Part shown: positions 25,414-37,400 of the stretch, piece after piece | How the letters are laid out: each line of letters begins with the position of its first letter | Numbering within the stretch: the first letter of the stretch is position 1 | NCBI GenBank assembly: GCA_900755005.1 | Contig: CAAEEX010000042.1 | Span: 1-61,602 of the forward strand | Origin: an uncultured Collinsella sp. | GTDB taxonomy: Bacteria; Actinomycetota; Coriobacteriia; Coriobacteriales; Coriobacteriaceae | Length of the DNA stretch: 61,602 nucleotides | Direction: 5' to 3' | Position numbers and translations under genes: made by a program | The notes under the pieces: model-generated | The model's database searches: none | Told to the model about the DNA's origin: nothing | The model's input: only the letters and a program-made list of their open reading frames with translations

Positions 25414-28400
25414 TTACGCGTCCGAGCGACGGCGACGCAGCAGCTCGAGCCCCAGCGCGACAAGCGCAGCGGCGCCTGCAGCGACGACGACGGCCAATGG
25501 CGCACGATCGCCCGTGTCGGCGAGCTGCTGAGCGCTCGTCTTGGAAGACTCCTTCTTGCCGGAGTTTTCCGTGCCCGATGCCTTTGCCTTATCGACCGCA
25601 GAGTTATCCGAACTACCGGGTTTTGTCGGATCCTTTGAATCCGGCTGGTCGGAATCGGGCGTTCCGGGCTTTTCCGGCTCCGGCTTACTCGGGTTGTCGG
25701 GCTCAGGCTTATCCGGGTTATCCGGGTCCGGCTTGTCCGGCTGATCAGGCTCCGGTTTGTCGGGCTCGGGCTTGCCCGGATCAGGCTGGTCAGGCTCGGG
25801 CTTGTCCGGGTCCGGCTTGTCCGGATCGGGTCCATCGGGCTTGTCCGGATCGGGAACCACCGGGTCCGGGTCGACAGGCTCCTGCATCTTCTTCACCGTC
25901 AGCGTACCGGGCTCAACCGTGACATCGAAGTTCGGGTCGGTGACCGTCGCCTCGATCTGGTACTCGCCCGCCGGGGAACTCTCATCGGCGACGCAGGAGT
26001 ACTCGACTTTCACGCGCGAGGTATCGGCCGAGCTCTTTAGGCTCGAGGTAAAGGCGGGATTCGCCTCTCCCTCGAAGCGTTCAACATCGTCGACCTTTAC
26101 CCTAAGCTTCGCCGGCGCAATCTTGAACTTGCGCGAGGCGGCGCCAATATACCCGTTGCTACGCAGCGTGGCAACGGCGCGATATGTGCCGGCATCGGTC
26201 GGGGCCCCACTCGACGAATAGTGCGTGCCGCCCGTCCCGTAATACCTGACCCTCAGGTCACCTTCGCAGGCCTTGGGAACCCCCGTGACCTCGGGCGCCT
26301 GGGCGTCACCGCTATAGACGAAGTTGCCGCCTGCAAATGCGAGATCGACCCGCTTCGCCTGAACGACCAGAACGAAGTGCGCGGTCGCGGTCTTGCCCTG
26401 AGCGTCCTTGCACGTGATGTCAAAGGTAGACACTCCGGCCTTGGACGGGGTGCCCGAGAGCGTCAGACCGCCCGATGTGCGGGTGAGCTTAAACCCGTCG
26501 GGGAGCTTAGCGTCGTCCCACGTGTACTCATACGGAGCTTCGCCACCCGCGGCACCCGAAATCGTCGCGCGATACGTGCTATGCGCACGTGCGACCGGCA
26601 GCAGACCGCCGTTGAACACGAGGGTATCCCGGGGCACAACAGAAACGACGGCACGATCGCTTTCCACCTGCGTCTCGGTACCTAGGTAGCGCTGAGTGAC
26701 GCGGCAGAAATACTCGCCGGCGCAATCGTCATCAAGGTTCTCAATGAGGAGCGTCTCCCCCGTCTCGCCCTCGAGCGCCACGGCCTCGCCGCCCACCATG
26801 TGGAACCACTGATAGGAAAGTTCGACATCGGCGGCGGAACCCGTGGACGAGGACGCGTGGTCGAGGACGCCCTTGCCCGCCTCGGCAGCAACCGAGAGCA
26901 CGGCAGCATCGCCCTCGTGGGCGCTCGCATCCTGCGGCTGGGCGATCATCTTCGGAGCGTCCGCCTTCACGAACTCGAATGTGACCTCCTGCGACGCGGT
27001 GACGCCACTCAGCGTGACCTCGTACGCTCCACCCTCATAGTCGGAGATATCGAGATCGACGGCCTTGTCCGAGCCAGCTTCCGTGACCGTCACTCGCTCG
27101 AGGTAGCAGCCCTCGTCGGGCGTCGCCGAGAGCGTCACATCTCCGCCCGCGTCAACGGTGACGGAAGCGTTGTCAACCGAACCGTTGACCGCCTCTGCCG
27201 TCACCTCAAAGCGCTCTGGCTTGTCCGGGTTATCGGGCTCGGGGTTATCAGGGTCGGGATTATCGGGATCCGGCTTGGGGCCCGGATCAGGATTATCAGG
27301 TTCAGGGTTGGGATCCGGGTCGGGGTTGGGATCCGGATCAGGCTGATCGGGGTCCGGATTGTCCGGGTCCGGAACCACCGGGTTGGGATTGACGGGCTCC
27401 TGCTTCTTTTTCACCGTCAGCGTTCCGGGCACGACCTCGACATCGAAGTTCGGGTCGGCGACCGTCGCGCCGATCTGGTACTCGCCAGCAGGAGAGCTCT
27501 CATCGGCATCGCAGGAGTACTCGACCTTCACACGCGAAGTGTCAACCGCACTCTCCAGGCTCGAGGTAAACGCTGGGTTCGCCTCTCCCTCGAAGCGCTC
27601 GGCGTCGTCAACCTTCACCTTGAGCTTTGCCGGAGCGATCTCGAACTGGCAGGTAGCGGCACCGATGTAGCCGTGGCTGCGCAGCGTGGCGACAGCGCGG
27701 TACGTGCCGGCATCGGTCGGGGCCTCCGTCGAGGAATATTGCGTGCTTCCGGTACCGAAGTACCAGACCCTAAGGTCGCCCTTGCAGACCTTAGGGGCAC
27801 CGGAAACTTCAGGCGTCTGCGGTGCGCCATTAAAGGTATAGTCGCCATCCGTGAACGATAGCTTTACGCGCTTTGTCTGGACGACGAGAACAAAGGAGGC
27901 AGTCACGACCTCGCCACGGGCATCCGTGCACATGATGTCGAAGGCGGAAACGCCCGTCTTGGACGGAACGCGCGAGAGCGTCAGACCGCCCGGTGTACGG
28001 GAAAGCTTGAGCCCGTCGGGGAGCTTCGTCTCATCCCATGCGTACTCGTACGGAGCCTTGCCGCCCGCGGCCCCGGCAATCATGGCGATGTACGTGCCGT
28101 GCGCACTCGCTGCCGGTAGCAGGTCGCCGTTGAACACAAGGGTGTCCCAGGCAACGACGGAGACGGAAGCACAATCACTGTCCGCCTGCTTCTCAGCACC
28201 AAGGTAGCGTTGAGTGATGCGGCAGAAGTACTCGCCGGCTTTCTCGTCATCGAGATCCGCGAGCGAGAGCGTCTCCCCCGTCTCGCCATCGAGCGCCACA
28301 GCCTTGCCATTCGCCATGCGGAACCACTGGTAGGAAAGCTCAACCTCGGCAGCGCAACCCGTGGACGAGGCCGCGTGGTCGGCGACGTTCTTGCCTGGCT

Positions 28401-31400
28401 CGGCAGCGACCGAGAGCGCGACGGCATCGCCCTCGTGGACGCTCACGTCCTGCGGCTGCGCGACCACACGCGGAGCGTCCGCCTTCGCAAACTCGAACGT
28501 GACCTCCTGCGATGCGGTGACATCGCTCAGCGTGACCTCGTACGCCCCGCCCTTGTAATCAGAAATGTCGAGGTCAACGGTCGCATCCGAGCCGGCCTGC
28601 ACGACCGTCACGCGCTCGAGGTAGCAGCCCTCGTCGGGCGTCGCCGAGAGGGTCGCGTCCCCGCCCTCAACAACCGAAACCAAAGCATTGTCGACCGAAC
28701 CGTTGACTGCCTTCGCCGTCACCTTGTAGTGCTCGGGCTTCTTCTTGACCGTCAGCGTGCCGGGGTCGACCGCGACATCAAAGTTCGGATCGGCGACCGC
28801 CGCGTCGATCTGGTACTCACCCGCCGGCGATTTCTCATTCGCCGAGCAGAAGTACGTAACCTTTACGTCCGACGTGTCGCAACGACTCACCAAGCTGGAG
28901 GTAAACTCGGGGTTCTTCTGACCCTCAAAGCGCTCGGCATCGTCGACCTTCACCAGCAGCTGAGCCGGCGCAACAGCAACCGTCAGTTCAACGTCTTCGG
29001 CAGCAAGATAGTTACGCGAGGCAGCGGCATGGGCGACAACACGTGCCGTACCGGCAGCCTTCACCGTCGCGCAGCGCCCCTTAATCGAAACCGGGCTCGC
29101 ATCGTCATCGGAATCGACCAGCTCAAAGCTCACGGGAGTCTGGGCAACGTTGTTAAACACAATGGGGTCTCCACCGTATACACCCGAATAGCTCGTCGTT
29201 CCCGTAATAACCTGGCTTGCCTTTGCAATCGAGAACTCGGCGGACTTTTTACCCTGATAGTTGGGGTCAGTCACCGTAACCGTGACGCGGTAGTTGCCAC
29301 TGTCGCACGGCTCCAGCGCCATCGGACCATAGGACGTTCCATCTATACCGCGATAGGCAACGGAATAGGCAGACGTATCAAGACCGGCAACCGCAACCGC
29401 CGCAACGTGTCGTGCGCCATCGTATGTCACATCAGACGTCTCGATCGAAATATCGACCGGGGCCTTCTCGATCGTGAAGTCACAGGAGGAATTACCAACA
29501 TATCCCTTGGCGTCGAGCGTCGCCACCGCACGATACGTGCCGGCATCCACCGGCGCCTGATCCGACGAGTAATGTGTGTCACCCGTGCCAACATAGGTCA
29601 GTTTGACATCGTCCTCGCAACCCTCGGGCACGCCCAAAAGTCCCGGGTCCTGCGCCGTCGCGTTGTAGGTAAAGGTCTGGCCCTCAAATGCAAGCGGGGC
29701 TTCCTTCGCCTTCACGAGCAGCGCGAAGTGCGCATCGCACTTGTCGCCCAGGTCATCGGTGCACGAAATCTTAAAGCGACAAACACCCGTAGCCGCAGGC
29801 ACGCCCGAGAGCACCAAGGCGCCCGATCCGTCATCTGCCAGCGTCAGCTGCATGCCCTCAGGAACCTCAACATCATCCAAGTTGTACGCATACGGTGCCT
29901 TGCCGCCCGTAGCGCCGGCAATCTCTGCACGGTACTCATCGTGAGCGGTCGCCACCGGCAGCACGCGCCCGTTAAACACAAGTGCTTCTCGGGGCACGAT
30001 GGATACCTTCGCATGTTCGGTATCCGTCTTTGTCACCGTGCCCAGGTAGTTCTGCGTAATGCGGCAGAAGTACTCGCCCTCGCCCTCGCTGTCGAGCTGG
30101 GCAATCGAGAGGGCCTCCCCCGTCTCGCCCTTCAGCGCCACCGCCTTGCCACCATCGTCAGACATGCGATACCACTGGTAGCTCAGCTTGACGTCTGCAG
30201 CGGATCCAGATGACACGGCCGCATGGACGCGAGCGTTGCGCCCCGCCTCGGCGGCGACCGAAAGTTCAACCGGATCGCCCTCGTAAGCACTCGCATCCTG
30301 CGGCTGCGCAAGGACCTGTGGAGCCGCTGCCTTCGCGAATTCGAACGTGACCTTTTGCGGAGCACTCACGCCACTCAGTGTGACCTCGTACGCCCCACCC
30401 TTATAGTCGGAAATATCAAGGTCATAGGCATTGCCGGCCGAACCGTCCTCACCTGCCTCTTCGGCAACGGTCACGCGCGTCAGGTAGCAGCCCTCATCGG
30501 GCGTCGCCGAAAGCGTCGCCTTGCCATCCGTAGCGACCAAAGCAGACTCCGGACCACCCGATCCGTTGACCGCTCGGGCCGTCACCTTGTACTTAGGCGC
30601 CTCCGCAAAGCGCGCCTCGACGGTCATGTTGTCCTCGGGGACAAACGTCCAGGTAGCATCCGTGCTCAGCGGCTCATCGCCCAACGACCCGTCGTCATTG
30701 CGCGCATACCACCCATCAAACACATAGCCCGCATCGGGAACGGCAGTCAGAGTCGTGGACTCACCGTTCTCGACTTCGTTGGTCACGGCATAGCCCAGAG
30801 ATTCGTCCTCGGAGGAACCATCGACGTGCCCGCCCTGACGCGAATCCACCGCTGTAACCGTCATCGACGCCCGCTCATAAACGGCCGTAAAAGTACGGTT
30901 GCCAAACACCACGCGGTTGATCACCGGCGTAAATCCCACAGGCATGCCGTTCTCGTCGACCCAGTATTTAAACTTCCAACCCTCGTGCGGCACGGTAAAC
31001 ATAATCGCCGCGGAGTGGTAGGAGCCGCCGGTACCAAGCGCAACCATGCTAAAGCCCGCGCCCTTGGGATACGTAGCGACCTGAACATCGCAGCCCGTCT
31101 CATAGAACACGGCCGTGAGCTGCCTGTTCTCTTTGGCGGTACCGATATAGAATGCGCTGTAGCTCACCGTGACACCCGCATCGTCGACCCAATGCGAGAA
31201 GTGGTACTTCTTCCACGGGATCGCGATCGCCATAAACATGTCGCCCCTGTCGTACGACCTGCTACCGGCAGGAATGCCGTCGACCAGAAGGGCCGTACCG
31301 CGGAAGATGGACGAGCCGGTGACGGTAATGGTCACCTGTCCATCGGATTCGAACTGCGCGTAGTACGTTATGCCTTGCGTGGCGGTCACATCGAGGGTCG

Positions 31401-34400
31401 TTGCGGTCTCGACAATCGAGGTGCCCTCCTTATCGGTGCTCCAGCCCACAAAGCGATAGCCCATACCGGCAACAGCGGTCAGCTCCACCTGATCGCCCAC
31501 GGCAAAGCTACCGCTGCCCGTAACACGGCAGCCCCTGTTCGAAGCCTTGTCCTTCACCACGACCTCGCCCGTAACGGTCACCTCGTACGGATCGGCAAAC
31601 ACGGCCTGGAGCTCCAACGTATCGTCCTCGAGCCCCTCGACCATATCCTTGTCGAGCTTAACCCAGCAATGGGCGTCGCAGCTCAGCAGCGACTTGTTGC
31701 CCTCGGCATCCAGGACATACCAACCGACAAATCGCTTGGTACCCATAGGCGTAGCGTTGAGTTCGACCGTATCACCGAATTGATAGGAGCCCTCGCCGCT
31801 CAGGGTGCTAACGCTATCGTCACTCGCGCTCAAAACGACCTGATAGGACTTAGGCGTAAAGGTCGCCGTATAGGTGGCGTCACCCGTAACCTTAACGGTA
31901 TAGTCGGCGTTCTCGCTGACTGTCTCGCCCTTGTCGTCCGTCCAACCCGCAAACGAATACCCGGTGTTGGCGATCGCACGAAGCGTTGCGCGGTCGCCGG
32001 CCTCATAGCCACCAAAGCCGCTCACGGCTCCGCCCTCGGCAGGCGAAGCAACGGTATGCACGACATACGAACCCGACGCAAAGACGGCATAGAGCGACGT
32101 ATCCTCACGCACGGTAAATCGATAGGTTTTCTTGGAGCTCACACATGTGCCGTTACGGAACCAGTCCACAAAAGCCGTATCCTCGGCGGCGACCGCACGC
32201 ACGGTTGCGACCTGTCCGGCGGCATACGTCCCCGCTCCCTCGACCGAGCCCATGCTCTCTTCGCACGAGACGTCCACCGTGTATTGTTTTGCCGAGAACA
32301 CGGCTTGGAGCGTCGTGTCAGACGTCGGCACCACGTGATAGGTGCTGTCACGGCTTACCACGGCGCCCGAGGCATCGGCCCAATACTCAAACGCATAGCC
32401 CGAAAGCGCATGCGCGGTCAGCGTGGCGGCGTGCCCCGCCTCAACGGTACCTGTACCCTCGACCCAGCCGGCGACGCTCGATTCGACCAGCGAACCGGTG
32501 CCGGAATCGACTACCGTCGTGGCGTCGACTTCATAGCTTTTTGCCATAAAGCGAGCGACGTGCACATGGGTGCGCTCCTGATGGCAGGTGAACTCCGCAT
32601 CGGCAGACTCAAACGTGCCGTCGGCCGTATACCAACCAGTAAAGACGTAACCGGGATTGGGCGTCGCCTTAAGGGCAACCTCCGCGCCGCGGTCGGCAAG
32701 GATTCGGCTCGCCTTGACGGTGCCGCCCTCCGCAGGATCGGCGAGGGACACGCAGACGGTATCAATAGGCACAAAGGCCGCGGTAATAACGCAGTGCCCG
32801 GTTTTACCGCGAGCTTTGGCGACCAACGAGGTCTCGTGCTTAAGGCTCTTCAGGCGACCATTGACGTACCAACCCCAGAATAAAAAGCCTGGATGGGCCT
32901 TGGCCGTCAGGGTAAGGGTCTCCCCCAGCTTGAACTTATCGGTCGTAGGCTTCACCACGGTCCCGTTGCACGTCACGGTACCGCCGAGCCACGAATCGGC
33001 CGTGACCATGACCTCGGGCTTTGAGTCGGTAAAGATCGCGGTATAGGTATCGCTCTTGGTAACCTTAACAACCAGCTCGGCGGTGTCGTACACCTCACCG
33101 GAGTCATCCTTCCAATGGTCAAAGCGGTAGCCGTCGTTGGGCTTCGCCTTGAGTATCACCGTATCGCCGTATCCGCAGGTAACCGAAGATGCCCCCGGAT
33201 GCCCCTCGATCTCGACCGTACCGCGCTCCACAAAGGTCTTCTTGGCCTTTGCCTCCACGGTATACGTGTTTTCCTCAAACACCGCACGCACGGTACATTC
33301 CACGTCCTCGGGATAGAACTCAAGGTAGCTCGGGTCGGTACCTAAAAGCAGATCCGTCTTGGCGTCGTACCAGCCCTTAAAGGTAAATTGCTTGCTCGCC
33401 TCGGCCGTGAGCTCAATGCTCAGCGTGGCAGGCTCGCCCTTCATGCAGTAGCCCTCGCCGTGCACCAAATACTTGCCCGCCATGGCCGCGGCAGGCTCAA
33501 CGACAACGTCCACCTTGCAGGCACGCGTAAACTTTGCTTGGATCACGCAGTCGGTAATGGGCTCAAAGGAATAGGAGCGCTCGCTCGAAACCAGCGTCGA
33601 GGTAACATCCGAACCGCCGTTGCTCAGATACCAACCGTCAAAGATATAGCCCTCGGATGGCGTGGCCTCCGCGGTCACGCGCTCGCCTTCGGGAACCTCG
33701 AGCACCATGCCGGCAGTCTCGCCGCGCTTCAGCGTAACGGTGCCGCCCTCGAGCGGGTCGGCCTCGGCACGCACAGTATGCGTATCCCTGCCGTCCATCA
33801 CGGCCTCGATCCGGGCATTGCCGTTAACGCGGTATTCGCAAACTTCCTGCTTGTTGGCAATCGTGATGCCCTGTGCATCGGTTTCGCGCCACTCCACAAA
33901 CCGGTACGTCTTCTCCGGATTGTCGGGGCGCACCTTGGGCCGCACCGTAAACGTGAGAATGTCTCCATCCTTCGCGCGAACCTTGCCGTCCACGACCGGC
34001 AAGCCATCGCACAGGACCTCGGCGCTGTCGAAGGGATCGGTGTTTACCAGAATGGTCTTGTCCGCCTTGCGGAAACGTGCAACCAGATGGCGATCGACCT
34101 CAGCCTTAAAGATATACGTACGCTCGGGCGAAACCTCGACGCCGTCCTCGAACCATCCCACAAAGGCATAGTCGGGGCCCTCGCTCGCGGTGACCATGGC
34201 CTGGTCGCCACGCGTAATGCTCTGCTTTACAGGGCTTGCGGTGCAGCCTGTCGAAAAATCGGCCTGGATGCCATCAGCTTCGGCGACCGCCGTGACCTCG
34301 ACTTTTTTCTCAAAGACGGCTGTCATTTTTACGACCTCGGGCGTCAGGTCCGTGATCGTCATCGTCTTGAGAGGAGATGTCGAGACCTCGGCGCCGTTCT

Positions 34401-37400
34401 CTTTCCAACATACGAAGCGATAGCCGGGATTTGCGACAGCCTCGAGCGTGGCGACCGTCCCCTCATAGTGGATACCGCCTCCGGTAACAACGCCGCCAAC
34501 CTCGGGCTGCGCGGTGGCAATAATTTCGATCTTGTGGTCGCCATGAGGCTTGGGCTTCTTGTGGTCGTCGATGATGTCTTTAATCTCCTTGAGCACCTTG
34601 GTGCCCACAGCGGCAACATCCTCGATGTTGTCGGCCATACCGATCTCGATTACCGCATCGGCCGCGATGGGGTCGACGATCTCGCCCAGCCCATACATGG
34701 TAGCGAGGACGGCCGCAGCCGTAATCGCGGCGATGAGCGCGGCCTTAAGCGCCGCGAGTGACTCGTCGGGGTCAGTCGCCTCGCGGAAATGCGCGGTATA
34801 CTGCACATCCCCCTCGAGCACAAACGTGTAGGACGGACCATCGTCGCCGGTAAAGACAACATTGCCGAGGGCATCGGTCGCGTAGTCAAACACATAGCCA
34901 GGCATTGGCACCGCCACGACCGTTACGCGCGACCCAATACCGTAAAGACCGGTAGAGAGAAACTGTCCGAGCGGCTGCCCGTTCTCATCGACCCCGTCCA
35001 CACTCAGCACAACGCTCGCCTGCGGAGCGCAGTAGCGCGGCGTGATCTCGATCCTAGCATCAGTCTTGTCCTCGGACACAATCGCGTCCGCCTTGTCCAC
35101 CGTATAGGTAAAGTCGAGCTGATCGCTCACGGCGTACGCATCATCGCCCTCGCCCAGATACCAGCCCAGGAACAACGCGTTATCCGTGGCGGCGGAAAGG
35201 TCGACCGTCTCGCCGGCATTGCGATAGCAGTTTTGAGCGGTAACACTCAGATGCGCAAAGTCCTGTGACGAATCGGTCGCCTGTGCATCGTTGATATGCA
35301 CTGCATAGTCCTTGAGCTTAAAGCGAGCCTCGAGGGACAGGTCCTTATCTGGCGTAAACGTGTAAACCGGCTCCTTGGAGATGTACTTGCCGGACTCGGT
35401 GTCATACCAGCCCTTAAACGTGATGTTGTCGTTGAGCATCCCCAAAGCACCGGCATCGAGCGTGACCTCGGCACCTGCATCGATCGTAATCGTGCCGGAA
35501 ACATCGGGAAGCTCAACGCCGTCCATCAGCTTGCGTTCGCCCTTATCGATTTTTTGGGCATAGGAGATCTGGAACGATGTCGGCGTGGGTTTCTTAAGCT
35601 GTAGCGTGCCCTTGGTCTGGGTTTCAAAATGCGAATATCCGTCGTCATACACGAGCTTTACGGGCTGTCCGTCCATCGACTCATCGAAGACGTCGCCGTC
35701 GCGGGGGGTGGCCGTAAGGTACTCGCCGAGCTCTTCCTGTATGAGGGCCTCGTAGTCCCAAATCGATACCGAATGCGGGTAATCGAGCTCGATGTTCATG
35801 CCCTCGAGCGAAATGGTCTCCCCCGTCTCATAGGTCATGTTGTTGGGGTCGCATGATATCTCAACGTTCTCGAGCACCTTGCCCACCGGGACGGGCAGGC
35901 AGCCATTGCATCTCTCCCAAACAGCCTTGGGATGTCCGTTAGCATACTTCGGAATCATCTTGGCGGGGACCATGACGGTCATGTTGTATTTGGGGAACGT
36001 GTCGGTGTTAATGAGCACCGCATGGTTGCACCCAAAGAACACGGTCTCGAGATTGGTACTGCCAAACGCCTTTTCCGGCAACTCCTCGATTTTGGAATTA
36101 TATGGCAGCGTCAGTCCACCGCTCAAGTCAGTGCCGTAGAAGCAGGTGTGGCCAAGCGTTTCGACCGTTGTATTGCTCTCGAGCCCGGTGGTGGCAAGGC
36201 TCGAGCAATGCCTGAACGCGCAAACGCCAATCGATGTAATGGAGGTGTTCCCGCCCAGACCGGTATCGGTCAAAGCCTTGCAGCCGTCGTAGGCTCTATC
36301 GGGAATCGATGTGAGGCCAACAATCTTGTCGAGTCCCGTCGAAACCAGCCCGCTCCCGGCAAAAGCAGCCTCGCCCATCGAGCCGATGGTAGCAGTCTCG
36401 CTGATATTCAGGCTCGTAAGCGACTTGCAGCCATAGAATGCCTCTTTCCCGATGGTACCGATGGTCATGCCGGAAAGGCTGATATCGGTGAGATTCGGGC
36501 AATTATAGAAGGCGTGCAGTCCAATTTTAGAAATGGAGCTGTTCTCAAAGCGCACTGAGCGCAGATTGGTCGAGTCGGCACAGAGCTGTGCATCGACTTC
36601 ATCCACTCCGTAATCGACAATCAAATTCGTTACCATTCGACCGTCGACGGAGTTCTCGCGCGGGCTGTTCTCATCGATTTCTACCGTAAGATTTCCGTTT
36701 GCATCGCACGGATACAGATAGTAGTTGGGCATGAGCTTGGCATACTCGTAGGCCGCCTGCTGGAGGTTGTCCTTGCTGTACGCAACAAGGCGCGTGTAGC
36801 CATCGTCATACACCAGCTGTATGGGTTCTCCGTCCATCGACTCGTCGAAGACATCACCATCGCAGGGGGTCGCCGTAAGGTATTCGCCGAGTTCGTCCTT
36901 TATGAGCGCTTCGTAGTCGCTATCCATCGTCGAATGAGGATATTGAAACGTGACGCTCATGCCCTCGAGCGAAATGGTGTCACCCTGCTGATAGGCCATC
37001 TTGTCGGGATCACGCGAGACCTTAATCTTTTGAAGCATCTTGCCCACGGGGACGGGCAGGCTACCATTGCAACTCTCCCAAACCTCTTTGGGGCGACCGC
37101 TTGCGTATTGCGAAACCATCTTGGCAGGGACCATGACAGTCATGTTTTGCTTGGGGAACGTGGTGGAATTAATGAGCACCACATGGTCGCATCCAAAGTA
37201 CACAGTTTCAAGCTTAGAGCCATAGAACGCACGACTCGGCAGTTCCTCGATCTTGGAATAAAGGGGCAGCGTCAGCCCGCCGCTCATATTGGTCCCGGAG
37301 AAACAGCCTTCGCGAAGCGTCTTGATCGTCGTATTGTTCTCGAGTCCCGTCGTCGCAAGGCGAGAGCAGTTTTTGAACGCATTAACGCCGATTGATGTGA

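Noticed and set aside
25560..27410. CRISPR-like direct repeats
   Set aside because: The repeats are in-frame Pro-Asp codons of the surface-protein gene, with no unique spacers.
28210..34761. Long plus-strand open frames opposite the surface-protein gene
   Set aside because: They mirror the repeat structure of the minus-strand gene and have no ribosome-binding sites or recognisable domains.
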